Assembly: GCA_023512835.1 (NCBI GenBank)
Contig: CM042088.1
Coordinates: 39,288,164 to 39,352,163, forward strand
From: Taxillus chinensis
Taxonomy: Eukaryota > Streptophyta > Magnoliopsida > Santalales > Loranthaceae
Reading direction: 5' to 3'
Length of the DNA: 64,000 nt
Of the stretch, positions 21,378 to 34,202 are shown piece by piece. The stretch's first letter is position 1. Each line of letters begins with the position of its first letter. The notes below the pieces were generated by a model. The model searched no databases. It had not been told where the DNA came from and saw nothing but the letters and a program-made list of their open reading frames with translations. Both the position numbers and the translations under genes were made by a program.

Positions 21378-24300
21378 CTACACCCAATCCAACTCAACAA
21401 GCTGTGCCTGCTGTCTCTCAGCAACCTTCTTCCTAATGAAGATGCCCCACCTCATGGCTGCCTTAAGCTTCAGCCACCTAACTACAGCTTTTACTGAAGG
21501 ACGGAATTGGTAGGCCAATGAAAAGGGCGAACCATCTTCAGTAGCATTCGTGTACGAAGGATCAAGGCCACCTCCATGAAGGCAAAGCGGCATATTGTCA
21601 TTTCCCAGCATTTCTTGACTTCTCATACCTTCTTCCGGTAGGAAGAAGTCCTCAAGTCCCCTAAAAGGATTCATATATGATGCTCCACTGCCCTGGAAGT
21701 ATAAGTCAGACAATTTCGAGGGACCTGGGACCAATGTCGTTTCACTCCTAAGAAACTGATGAGGTTGGTCCCAAGTGTTGATTAGCGGGTTTTGCAGTGG
21801 GATTGAAGAGCTATTAAACTGAATTGGAGCACTCAGATCTGCATTCTGTGCCTGCCTGGGACATCTAGTAACCAGACTACCAACATGATCTGAAGAAAGA
21901 GATGGAGTTAGAAGTCAAACAAATAAACAATCATACAATATACATTCAACCTCCTACAGACACAAACTTGCTTTTGAAATTTAGCAAAAGCAACACGTAG
22001 ACCAAGGCCTACAGCATTGAGGCTAAAATTGTAGACCACGTGCGGAACACCAGCAGTAAGAATTCTCCAAAAAAAAAAAACATAACTCCACCAACTTAAC
22101 ATCAAGGCAAAAATTGTAACCCTCTCCAGACCAGGTGTAGGCGCACCCGTAATTGATCACCCAGAAATCTTACACCAATGCTAATCAGCTAGTTTTTATA
22201 TGTTAAAAATGTACCTCCAGTTAGTGAGTCTGATTCCATTGACAGAAGCTGCGAAGGAACTGAATCTGGCAGGAAGGGTGGATTGACCTGGTCAAAGGAG
22301 TTCAAATAACCTTGCTGGCCTACAACATTTTCAGTTAGATGACTACCTGATGGCATATGTTGCATCAATCTCAACAGAGAATCACTTTCATATTCTGTAA
22401 CATGGATCCAGTTGGCATATGCTTTCTCTACCAAGCTATCCACAAAAACCTACATATGACGGCCCAAGTACCAGATTAGCCATTATTGCTTGAACTTATG
22501 ACCAAACAAATTATTCTGGCTCAATCCAATTTATGATATATAGACAATGGATGCACTGCAGCATAGCATACCTTCTGACCATAAGAAAGAGAATCTGCAG
22601 AGCAGTACTGCCCCCCCAACTAATAAGCCACTCAGTTCATTAATAATGTTGAAAACGACACCAATATTCCTTGTATCATCCGGATAATAGACATAATGCT
22701 TCCCACTTAGCTCACAAGTCCTTGCGTGCTCTATAAGGGCACCCCACATATTTTTTGACATCCCATTTCCAACAATCTACAACAGAATGAAGAGAAAAAT
22801 AAAATAATATATGTGAATATATGCTTATATTAGATAATGAAATCCGCTGGTCTTACAGCACGCAATTTTTGTGAGTCTCGAATCACATGTTGTAGAAACT
22901 CTTGAACAGTATATATTCCAGCATCATTCAGCCTCTTGTGGAATTTACCATTTTTGTGAATCTTCTCCAATCTCCAAACCTCGTCATGTAATGCAGGTGG
23001 GTAGTGTTTCTTATACACTGTCAAAATGGTGACAGAATACAGATGCCATCATCATTTCAACATATAAGGAAAACACCACTAAACTATCAAATAGAATAAA
23101 TTTTTGACTCGGGTAGTGGATGACTCACATTCCCCTCTGTGATCCCTTACAGTGAAGGCCTCGGTTTTTGCTCCACGTATTTGAATCCCCTCAGCGTAAC
23201 CAGAGGAAAGTTTCACCCCTAGCCTGAACTTCCCACTCCTAGTCCAACTGGAGTTGTCAGTAAATGTTAGCTGCCCTAGTGTTCCTTTGCCTTCCTTCAA
23301 AACCACTTGTAGATCCCCAGTTAAAAGTGGCCTCCTTCCGTCACGCCCTTTTACTACATAATTCTCAAATTTTCCTTCACTCCAGTTGTCGTCATCATCA
23401 TTATGGAAACCACCTTCAAGTACAACAACATCTAACTTCACAGAAGACTCTGGGAAGCTTGATGCTATAGTATAACCATTGTTTGCATCCAACAAGACAA
23501 CATCAATTGCAGCACCGTGCTCCCCTTCTACTCTTCCTCCAGTAAAGAGTTGGGGAGGGAGCGTGGATCTGAACTGTAGCTGCAAGTTTCTACCATTAAG
23601 CCCTTGCAATTGCTTGGGAGAAGACCTGCATTCCATCAACCATGAGAGGCGCAAATAACTGGCATGAATAGTAAGTGTAGTAATTGGAAAGAGAACGGAG
23701 CAAAAAGAGTACACACCAGTAAATTAAAATAGTGCTCAAATCTTCATTTTTGATATGGATGCCTAAATTATTGTATATATTTTGGGCAATGCAGAAATGA
23801 ATCCAACAGTATTCTAGTTTACATGTTCCAATAGCTGACAGTTTCTGCAATAGAACAGCTAGGTCACTTGTATAATTCATTACCAATAATTCTGCTATTT
23901 AGGAAAAGAATTGTGTTGCCGAATATTCCATTTCCATCCACACTTGGGATCATTAGCAAACAAACAATACATGTGAACCATGTAAGGAAAAAATTGAAAG
24001 ATCAACGGAATCCAGATTTTAATGTTATGGGTTTATTGATGTTAGTCGGGACAAGTACTTCCCATGTTAATTTATTTGTTACAAAGATTTACCGGTGCAT
24101 ATACCATGTCCCAAAGGAGAGTATATCCATACAAAACAATCATACCTCCCGCTACGTATGACAATGTCTCGTCTTGCCAAGGCTCGCCCCACTTCTTCAC
24201 GTACCTGTTTGGGACAACATAAAAACCACAAGGTAAGGGCAAATCATTTGTATCAAATCCATCAAACAATGAGTGACAGCACTTCTCAACTCTCTTTCGT

Positions 24301-25438
24301 TATATAAGTTCATGTGATTGCATAAACACATCTTTGCACACAAATCCAATCTCTCCTGTTTGATTACGATCATTCGATCGCACTTGTCCTCATCATATTT
24401 CTTTTACATTTATCGGCACCCTCTGTCCCTATATATATATAATATAGAGTTATGCTGCATATAGAATGTAATAATAAATTCATTTAGATCATTAGATTAA
24501 TATTTAAAGATTTAAATCAAACTTTCATTAACAACAACAGTAACTTTATTACAACTAAATAAAAGCATAAAATTGAATCATTAATTGCAAAATCCATAAT
24601 CTAAATTAAAGTTTTTAAAATAAGAATTTAATCGCAAATTCATATTTTAGCATAATTCTATACTTTATATATAAATATATAGTCAATTGCTATCCCGAGT
24701 GTTTAGCAAGGAATTGAATTGTCAATATAATATAATATATGCCAACATATTCCTTAAAGTAGTGGGTGACGTCAAACCAAAAAGAATAAAGAAAAAAATT
24801 ATTCTTCATTTGAACTCCCCAGTCCCCATATAAACTTCAATTTCAAATGAATAAAGAAAAAAACTACAACAAGGTTGTTTTAAGTCTTACAACTTTCCGC
24901 ATAGTAGGCTCAAAAAGTTTCTGCAGAGCTTCCATAGCGAGAGCTTCAACAATTACACTGCACAGATTATGTACTTTTCAATTAACAATTCTAATGCAGG
25001 CATAAAGTAAACAACAATCCAACACAAGTCAATCGACCCAATTCATTTTTGCACACGGCGAACAATGCCCAAGCAACAATAACATCAAAATTAATAATAT
25101 CATACATAGAATTTATATATGTTCACCTCACTACTAGCTAGTAGTAGTCTACATAAATTAACTGATAACTAATATAAATAAATAAATAAATAATTTAAAA
25201 AAAAAAAAAAAAAACACCTCGGCTCAACACTCACATAAGTTTTTTTAAAATCAAAATTAACATAAGCCTTTCTTTAACGTACTTTTGGGTGCTAGAGTTT
25301 TTCAATAGCTTATTATTATTAAGGACTATACCTAGCTAAAGAGGGCCGTTTCCTGGTAGACGGGCCTCCATCGGCGCCAGAGGCAACGAGATCTATGATC
25401 CGTTTTTTCCCCCTGGGTATGCTGTTGGTTCTCTCCAT
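21378..25438 (-). CDS. CBP60: CALMODULIN-BINDING PROTEIN 60 (CBP60), one frame break in exon 6
   Basis: Eight proposed coding exons, minus strand: 25438-25332, 24957-24891, 24204-24146, 23625-23129, 23017-22857, 22776-22572, 22449-22215 and 21889-21378. All have GT-AG introns. Ignoring one base, they give 613 residues, normal for the family. The N-terminus is [13 protein letters not shown], then [18 protein letters not shown] and [13 protein letters not shown]. Exon 4 encodes the conserved DNA-binding core ([17 protein letters not shown]). Exon 8 ends with the C-terminal calmodulin-binding motif [20 protein letters not shown], so it is a canonical CBP60 and not the g/SARD1 type. Exon 6 is 205 nt where phase requires 204. 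The excess sits in a run of seven G (C7 at 22611-22617), and as written the frame stops at the start of exon 7. Either a disrupted gene or a sequence error. Role (Ca2+/calmodulin-dependent transcription in immunity) is from the family. Confidence 0.9.
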
Positions 25439-25864
25439 GAACGCGGAGGTCCCAAACAGTGAAACAGATCGAAGAGACAGAGTTTCTGTTGTTGCTGTTT
25501 GGTTGGACAACAGAAACCTCGCCTGATCCGAACAAAAACGCCTAAACTCACTACAAACTAGAAACACACTTTTTTTTTTCTTTTTCTTTTTCTTTCTCTT
25601 TTTTAACTCACTGAAGCCCACGTACACCCCCCAAACAAAACGCCACAGCTGAAGTGATTAGTGTGGTCGAACATCCGGATTCACCGGAAGGCTTGTGGGA
25701 TAATTTGCCTGGGCAAGTGAGAGACTCATATATGGAACAGAACAAACTGGATAAATAAATAAATAGATAAATAAATAAAGAGAAGTTTCACGGAAAGGGA
25801 TGAGAAGGAAGGAAAAGGAGCGCTTTCGCGGAAACGAGGAATAAGTCTCCTCTGCTTCTCACAG

Positions 25865-25870
25865 TTGACC
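25865..25870 (+). promoter_or_regulatory. W-box core in the CBP60 promoter
   Basis: TTGACC about 430 bp upstream of the CBP60 start codon; another TTGACC occurs near 26424. W-boxes bind WRKY factors, which fits a defence-related gene, but a 6-mer alone is weak evidence. Confidence 0.25.
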
Positions 25871-27739
25871 AGCAACAGTGCAACTGGCTAGCTGCTGGCT
25901 GCTGCACCCACCCACCGTCCCCCCGCAGCAGCCGCCCGTTTATTCTATTCTAGAATAAGAACGTGTGGGCGTTGCCCCACGTTTATATATATATATATAT
26001 ATATATATTGAAAATTTTTATTTGCAGTAAATCGTATCTGTGATATGGTTCCACTTCTTGGGTTCCAGTGATAATCCTGAAGCAGTATTGGTCTTACAAC
26101 GATTGCATGGTAACAACTATATATATATGCACGTTGGTCGCGAGCAATAGTTACTGCAACAAGTGCAAAATCTAAAATTTGCTTCATTGATGGTTCTTTC
26201 ATTGCACCTGATGATTCACCCGCAATTAAGTTTGATACGTGGCAACGGTGTAACTCGATAGTACTTTCTTGGTTGATGCAATCTGTGGGAAATTACATTA
26301 CAACTTCCATAATGGACTCAGATTCGGCAGCTGAGGTCTCGAATGATATGCGTCCAAAAAATTGCATATCAAATCGCATAGACCAACCAAATCTGAATTT
26401 GCATATCAAATCGCATGGATTTTGACCAAATCATAAAATATCAAATCAGGAAAATGGCAAGAAGACAAGGCGTTGGAACATCTCGCTCGGCGGCGTGGTG
26501 ACGCTAAGCGGTTAAGGCATTTGTATTTTATATATATATATATATATATAACTTTTTATTGTAATTTATAACATTATTAAGATAATACAAAAATAATTCA
26601 ATTCAACGGATAAATTAATAAATTTAAAGAATTTTACATAACTTCACAACATTTGAAATAAGCAAAATATGATAATACAATATATTAAATTAAAAGTAAA
26701 CAATTGAATCATCAACCTACTCAAATGGTTGCTTTTGGTCAATAGAATTAAAAACTTATATACTAAAATCATCTTTAATATTTGAGAACATTAAAGTAGT
26801 AGGAGGCCAAAACTGGTGGCTGGATTTCATGTACATCCTGGTTATGCTCCATGTTTAGGTGAGCCACTCCTATCGAGAGCGGCATTACATATGTCTCAGA
26901 GTGTCTAGCTATACATCTTGGATTTTTTAAAATATTATAATTAAATTATTAAATTATTGTGATTTTAGAAAAAAAAAAATCCTTAATCGTTTGCCTCTCA
27001 TCTAATTTGCCACCTCATATACCCAACCAGGAGCACACGAGCGGTCCCACTCTACCACTCGCACATAGCGGTGTCGCATAGGCGGCACACAACGATCGAC
27101 AACCGCATGAACGCTCTTCGATCAGCGATCTTCATCATGATCATGGCATCGATTGAGACTTTAAGCCGTTGAGCATTTGGTCCCTAGCCCCCCAACCCAA
27201 CCTCTAGCTTCGCTTCCGGCCGTCCGGGTCCATCACTTGATCACCATTGAGAGGGGCTAATGGATTGTTTTTGATTATCTGATACAATCATACATACGTT
27301 AACGTTGAAAGTTCTCGGTATTGCGGACGGAAATTAGGGTTGGTAAATTTTAGTCATAAATTTCTTTGGTCATCTACCTTGTAAGAAACATAGTCATAGA
27401 ATTTATTCAGTCTTCAATCTTCAGTGTATGAATTTCCTTTTCTCTTTTTGTTATACTGCTATTCTATATTTCATTCCATTATTTGATTAAAATTTTAATT
27501 ATTAGGGTTATAATTTAAAATTTTTAAAAAATATATAAATATCTACTTATAGTGGCTAAGGTTTAATGTATTGTGGTGTCTGTTTATTGTATTTCGGTTG
27601 TTGCTATTACAATGGATATATTTTTATAAGAAAATTAAAAGATTCTTTTTCTTATTAATAGTACCTATAAGCAACCTCTCAAGAAGTAAGGATATGATAT
27701 TTAAGTTTTCTAATAAATATCGAATACCCTAAAAAAATT
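25871..27739. other. Intergenic DNA upstream of CBP60, no gene
   Basis: Contains two (AT)n microsatellites (about 25985-26009 and 26528-26550) and a C-rich stretch near 25905-25930. The 26.8-27.25 kb part is more GC-rich and may be transposon-derived, but no domain could be read in it. Confidence 0.5.
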
Positions 27740-27918
27740 ATCTGGAGCCACCCCTAACTCCTATGGCATCCGTCATGGTTAGAGGTTACTTGATTTTGAC
27801 ATTGGCTGTCATCTCGAAGGTTGATAGTGAAACAACCTATCAAAAATCCTAGAACATGTTGTCAACCTAGTGAGAGAGTTTTCAAACGCTTCTTGATATG
27901 CGACCATAGTAGTGGTGT
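27740..27918 (-). pseudogene. Ty3 gag fragment, distal half (element X)
   Basis: Minus-strand translation shows MVAYQEAFENSLTRL and then, after frame changes, PLTMTDAIGV. Both are landmarks of the middle and C-terminal part of plant Ty3 Gag (compare AxYQxxFExLxxR and LTDAIGVARL in relatives). It continues the gag fragment at 30604-30125 in sense and order. The 2.2-kb solo LTR sits exactly between the two halves. Confidence 0.6.
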
Positions 27919-30124
27919 TGTAATATCCCGAATCTAGAAATAGCGTGAGATAGCCCATATTTGGGGTCTAGTTCACCCAAGGACATTATTGAAATTTCAT
28001 GTGGTGAGTTAAAGGGGTAAAAAGGTCAATTTGGTCATTTGATTATTTAAAAATGTTAATATTTAACTAGAAATAAGAATTTTTATTAATAAGGATTTTC
28101 GTATTTTTATAATTCTTTTAAATAGGAGTTTTAGTACAATTAGGAAATTTAGTTTGAGAGGGTTTCTTAATCGCCAAGAAACCAAAGTTAAAAAGAAATT
28201 AGACTCTTAAGCTACCTCTGATATAGAGAGAGGTCGCCTTTAAGGTGTAGGTCGTTGATTCTTTGAGTATTTGGAGCCTTAGTCGTCTTTCGTTAAGAGG
28301 AGAGAGAAAGGGAGGTCAAAGCTTCGAGTTTTACGGAATTGTTGGGCGTTCGGCGAGTATAACCAATTCCTTCGTATTTGAAGTAAGTGATTTTACCTTT
28401 TTTAATCTTTTTAGGATTGAATGACAAATAAGGTTGATTTGATTGAGAATAGAACTTAGAATGAACAAGTTTACATGTAACTGAGATAGGGCTTAGAGTT
28501 GTGAAATTAATCGGAATAATTGTGTTAGGACATAGTAATTCATTATCAGTAAGAGAAATTGATTAATAAAATGTCTTGAGACTTAAAAACCCTACCTTTA
28601 AGCTTAGGGATTGAGTTAATATTTGAAAAATCGATCATGGTTTATCATACGAACTAAATGATGCTCGCTCATACACAAGTAGGTCAACAAATTGAACAGT
28701 AATTACATGGAATGGCATGTTTATGGTGCATGTATCGACATGCACATGGAGTACATATGGGGTGCACGTAACAGGAGTTGGGCACAGGGCACTAGGACGT
28801 GCAAGGTGCGCACGTGATGGTGTACGTAACACTACATGTGGCAATGCACGTGACATGTCACCACGTGTCCTTTTTTATCTTATTTTATTTTTATTATATT
28901 TTTAATGCATAGAGGGTTGAAATAGCTACAAAATGGTAAGTTATATAAGCCAATTAGAGTTCTGTGGAAATAGTTATGATTTTTTGAAGTTGGAAATAAA
29001 TATGGAAAAATAGCTCTACACGTAGCGACACACGTGACGAGCATCACTACATGAATTTTTTTATATTTTACTTGGATATTTAGTTAAAAACACTTTAAAA
29101 TGGTAGGTATTATAAGTAAATTGAAGGTCTGTAGACTTAGTTATGATTTTTCAAAGTTTGGACAATATTTGTACTATTTTAACAGCCTATTTTGCTTCTT
29201 TTAGTCTGTTATGAGAATTTAAGCTCGAAACCTTTATAGGAGAACCCTAAGGATCATTTGGGGATTGTAGTGTGTCTTTTATTGTTATAATTGATGTGCA
29301 TATATTTATTTTTATGTTGAAAATATGCTTGTAATAATTATACACTGGTGAGATTATACTATGGATGTTTTGTGATGAGTGTTTAATAGTAATGTTTATG
29401 TGTTATAGAATGAATAGGATGACTTATGGTATGATTGTTTAATACGTTATTATATTGTGGTGCACATGAATGCTTAATTTGTGTGTAGCGAGCTCAATAA
29501 GCCAATAATTTGGCATGCGAGTCTCTATCACCGGAATATGGCTCAATAAGCCGATAGTTTGGTCTGCGAGCAACTATCACTGTGGGATGAATGGTGAATA
29601 TGGTTGCTTGTGTGGCGATATGGTGGGTATGGTTGCATGTGTGGCGATATGATGGATATGGGTGTTTGTGTGGCGGTTTGAACAATGGTTTGTATTGTTG
29701 TGCCACATCAACATCTAATAACTCTCACTATATGTACACATGAGCACAACATGTAGCTTAATAATAGATAGAAGGTGATAAGTGGTAGTTCACCTACTGA
29801 GCTTTGGGCTCACCCCTATTTATTGATTTGTTTTTCCAAGTACTGGCAAGAGCTAGCTGAACCAACAGTAAAGACGAGATTCTATTTATGTATGGATCTT
29901 AGTTTTATTTTTGTTATTTGTTTAATTGGTGTTTATTTCCTAGACATAGGTCTGTGGGCAGTTGTAATGAATGGTTGCCAAATATGGAATGGTGATTTGA
30001 TAATATAATGCTTTAAGATTTCTTAGATGACATGTGGGGAAAGTACTTTTATACCCTTATTGTATGATTGTATAGGGGAAAGTCACGTGCTTGGTTCTGG
30101 ATCTCTGGAATCGGGGATGTGACA
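27919..30124 (+). mobile_element. Solo LTR of a Ty3-type retrotransposon, 2.2 kb
   Basis: Starts TGTAATATCCCGAA and ends GGGGATGTGACA (TG...CA). It has no coding sequence and is flanked on both sides by pieces of one gag gene. Near its 3' part is CTACTGAGCTTTGGGCTCACCCC, shown here as the short phrase CTACTGAGC...GGGCTCACCCC, common in plant Ty3 LTRs in sense direction. An internal duplication (AAAATGGTA..., then TTAGTTATGATTTTT) occurs near 28930 and 29098. The flanks share only 4 bp (GTGT), where 5 bp is expected. Confidence 0.65.
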
Positions 30125-30604
30125 GTGTGTCTTAAGGCATAAAGCTCAGGATGGGTCCTCAAAATATGTGGTCCAAATTTGTGGCCATGTAAGTGGGCCA
30201 TGAAATTCTGTTATCCATCGATGCCATTGTAAGGCAATGTCCTCTTGATAGAAGGAGGTCAGTTGAACCCGTTGAGCAAGTTCAATATTTTGAAAATCAA
30301 AATATTGTTTGGTCTTCTAGATCCAGCCACTTAGGTCATCACCATTGAACCCGAGGGAAGGACAACTTAAGTCTATGATGTTTATTGTTGGTGTTAGAAT
30401 AGCCATTAATTGTTGTGTGTGAGGTTTCACCCAGAGCGAATGGGTTAACATTCGTTTGTGAACTCCAATTGGATCGTTGAGCCTCTAGTTCTGTTAGCAC
30501 AGCTTTTATTGTCGCATGAAACTGATCAAAGCTGGATTCATGTCCCGCCAAAAATTCTTGGACCTCATTACAAAATTCAACATTGTTTTTCCCCATGGGA
30601 ATCC
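30125..30604 (-). pseudogene. Ty3 gag fragment, proximal half (element X)
   Basis: From about 30604 the minus strand reads MGKNNVEFCNEVQEF, then LKLSFPR, and in a shifted frame GWIYKTKQYFDFQNI, IALQWHRWITEF and GPLTW. This is the Retrotrans_gag domain of plant Ty3 elements. The frame carries at least one shift and one stop (FEDPS*ALCLKTH). The next expected residues are found beyond the solo LTR at 27918. The element is an old, dead copy that served as an insertion target. Confidence 0.7.
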
Positions 30605-30605
30605 A

Positions 30606-31543
30606 TGTCATGCCTCAAATTTCCCAATACTGAGAAACCAGTTAGTGATGTCCCATACCTCGCACCCAGGAGGACAAGAGGGGTAGATGGTCGGCCACCT
30701 AAATAGGGCTCCCTCTAGGGTACTGTCCCAAAACTTGTCACAATCATACTTCATGCCATGCACAAACCATATAATGAGCACTCCACATATACAACAATGC
30801 ATCACATAATAAATAGGGTCACCAGTCCCGAAACATTGTGTCTCAATACATAAACTTAATGTATATATCGATCTCCATCTCAAAAGTTTACAATGTCTTA
30901 AACAACATAACTTGTCAAAGAAAGAAAACTAAACAGAAAAGGGGATGCTTCTGCTTGCAAGTTAATCTCCTATCTCTTGCTAGGACCTGTAAAATAGACA
31001 TCAAAGGTGGGTGAGCAAACCATAGCTTAGTCGGGATCAAGTCTCCTTGGACCAACCCAACGTCTCTACCTTTATATGCTCAGTGGACCTATGTGTCAGT
31101 GTAGTGAAATGTATATACAACAAACAATACAATTATAGTTTAAGTAATGAAAGCAACACAAAGGGTTATGTCCACTCTAGGATGGTTCCCATTGGAACCT
31201 CAATACTCATGTCCACTCTAGGGCTGTCCCTAATGGGACCTCAATACTCATATCCACTCTAGGATTGTCCCTAATGGGACCTCAATACTCATGTCCACTC
31301 TAGGACTGTCCCCAATAGGCCCTCAATACTCATGTCCACTCTAGGACTGTCCCCAATGGGACCTCAATACTCGTATCAAAGACAATGTCATGTATCATAT
31401 AAAATTCTTATAGACATCACAATTTAAGAAATAATACATACTCATAACATAGTTTAAAACACCATAAATACCCCTAAATAAGTTCTCGAACTCCCTACAA
31501 ACTTTAGGAACTTGACTGTGAAGAAAGGGGCGGAAAACAGAAG
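30606..31543 (-). mobile_element. LTR of old Ty3 element X, left part
   Basis: Begins TGTCATGCCTCAAATTTCC on the plus strand and shares a series of phrases in order with the LTR at 42977-44470: AGTGATG, ACATGCACAAACCATA-like, GACATCAAAGGTGGGTGAGC, and the 41-bp repeats. It is cut at the AAAAC target duplication of the 10-kb chromovirus. The remainder lies at 41685-42465. In minus orientation it is the 5' LTR of the element whose gag lies to the left. Confidence 0.65.
31168..31372. repeat. 41-bp minisatellite inside LTR X, five units
   Basis: Units start ATGTCCACTCTAGG (one ATATCC) at 31168, 31209, 31250, 31291 and 31332, period exactly 41 bp. The related LTR at 44080-44180 has only two diverged units of about the same length, so the array expanded after the copies separated. 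Confidence 0.9.
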
Positions 31544-31548
31544 AAAAC

Positions 31549-34156
31549 TGTCACGCCCCCAAATCTGGACTTCCAGACCGGGTGCGTTAGATAAATAAAA
31601 TATTACAATTATATGAATAGTAATCTATTACTCAACATAAATTCGATGGTTTATTTATTACATCAAGACTCATCACAAGATCTCTAAGGTTTAGCGTTTA
31701 GAGACTAGGTGTTGATAACCCATTATAGTTTTACATGACATAAATACTACATGCATAATCTTCTTATGATTTTATTCCAAGCACTCTGGACACCATTATC
31801 CTAGCATCCTTGCTTTCTCCTAGTTCCCTGGGGTTTGAAACAAAACATGAAAGGAAATGAGCTCAAATAGCCCAGTAAGGTTAAAAGTAAGGGATAATAT
31901 ATGGAGAATAATCAACTCATGGAAAAATAAGAATATCTACTCATCTAGGTTCACCACCTAGATATCTTGCATAACTTGTTATCAACTGGATTGACACTCT
32001 CCAGGTGATGTTCTTTACCCAATGCATTGGAGGTCTTTCCTGGAACCACCCATAAACATATTGCCAAACATAAAACATATCTTCACAAACTTTCAAAGAA
32101 TCACATCAATGGTAAATTTCAACGTAAAGGAAGATCTTGCAATAATAGCCCCGATAAGTAAAAGGGGTATTCACCATTCAATAAGTTAGATTACCAAGTT
32201 TCCAAGAAGTGCCAAAGAAAGTTAATTCTTCTTAAAATAATATTATAAGAAAAAAAAATCTTGAGATATAAATATAGAGAAGAAATAGAAAATGAATTTC
32301 CACGTCGGAGATCGTGGTAAGGAAAAAGAGGGGATCCTTACTATCTTTTTGTCTTCCGCGTTTATAAACCTTGAAACAAAATTTAAAAGTTAATATTTTA
32401 GTTTGAATAATAATAGTATATTCATAAATAATATATTGAGAGACATATATAAGTATATTATGGTGGAAAAACTTCTCATGATAATAATAATAATCTATAC
32501 GTATACATATACATATATAATATACGTATATACTATACAATATACATATATATATTGAGGGGCAAAGCCATCCATAATATATATATGTATGAGGAGACTT
32601 AGCCTTCCATGGAATAATAATAATCTATATACTCATATATACATATCATATACATATATATATTGAGGGGCAAAGCCATCCATAATATATATATGTATGA
32701 GGAGGCTTAGCCTTCCATGGAATAATAATAATTTATATATATACATATACGTATTGTTTAATAAATATACATATATATATTGAGGGGCAAGGCCATCCAT
32801 AATATATATATATGTATGAGGAGGCAGAACATGATTAATATATGCTTGAAATATTTACCTCTTGGAACTTCCAACAAGTGAGAGGAAGATTGAGAGAAGA
32901 GAAGGCTTGGAGGGCTATTGGGGTGTTAATAGAACTTTTTGGGAAGTATTTGGAGGAGAGTTTTGTGGCTTATTTGAATGGAAAGAGTGCTTGAGAAGGG
33001 AAGTGAGGCATGCTATTTATATGTAAGGTGGTAGGTGTAATAGTGTGAAAAATAGTGTACGAATTTGACTTTGGCATTAAATTAAATTATTTAAAATATA
33101 TATAATACTTTATTTTCCTCATATTATCTCTTATTAAAAACGTGGTTATCTCCTCCTACCATTAAAAAATGTTTTAAGACTTTTAAACCTAGAAGGTTCC
33201 TTTGGCATCAAAAGTCCACATTGGTGTACTCCCTACTAATTCAATTATAACGTTTTTAATTTTGTAGTTTTTGACAAATGGCCAATTGTATTGCATTAGT
33301 AACTCAAATATCTACAAATGGGTACCAATTTTATAATTTTCACATGTGTATAACAAAAGTTATTGAATTTTAAAGTCATACTAAAATGTTTACCCGTTCA
33401 CACTGAACCTATGTGTAGTATTTTAACTTCTGGAATTGATTGGCTTCATATTAAATTCTGAAATTTTTACACGTTTTAGCTAAGTGATAAAGGAACAAAT
33501 GGGCTTTGGTTTCATGTCAATTGGATTTGTATAACTCAAGTTATGAATTTTTGAAAGGGACCTCCAGAATCTGCCTTATTCAAATTTTTGGGTCTTACCT
33601 ATGTTTCATACTTTTGGTAAAGTTAAAGCTTGTAATACTTACTTACCCATAGTAATTTGGTTTAAGAAACTAAATGACATAATATATAGCATCTAAACTT
33701 TTTATGACGTATAAGAAATTATTTTATTTTTATAACGTATTTAATATTAACGCGGATAAAATAATCTAATTGCAATAAATAATAAAGTAATCAATAAATA
33801 ATAATCTTGTAATCAATAAATAATAAAGTAAGATAACATTATATTCCATGACTTCTTACTTTATAAACTTATAAAGTATAATATTATAAAACATTATTAC
33901 ATACACATACCTATTTATAACAATTCAAACGGATACTATTCATAACGTTAGTTACTTATTCCAACGGTTAGTTACTATTCTAACTGCTAGTTACTATTCT
34001 AACGGCTACTTACTAGTCACATGCTACTTAAATGACTATATTGGGTACTTATTTTTATTTTGATAATATCTAAAATATTCTTTCTAACTATTTTTTAGTA
34101 ATGACATTATTATTATTACTATTTAAGGAAGGGCTTAAATTTTTGCGGGTCTTACA
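31549..34156 (-). repeat. 3' LTR of the chromovirus
   Basis: 2608 bp, TG...CA. Inside it (about 32540-32825) three repeats of about 108-117 bp contain TTGAGGGGCAA(A/G)GCCATCC with TA-rich, self-complementary flanks. The same array is in the other LTR. Compared with 39073-41679, differences include GG/G, CC/C, A9/A10, A5/A6 and T5/T6 length changes. Confidence 0.95.
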
Positions 34157-34202
34157 TTATACCCCACTTAAAAGAATTTCGTCCTCGAAATTATCGCGTA
34201 CC

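Noticed and set aside
26495..26520. tRNA-like A-box (GACGCTAAGCGGTTAAGGC)
   Set aside because: Resembles a Leu/Ser tRNA D-arm only loosely; no acceptor stem, anticodon arm or B-box follows, only an (AT)n run.
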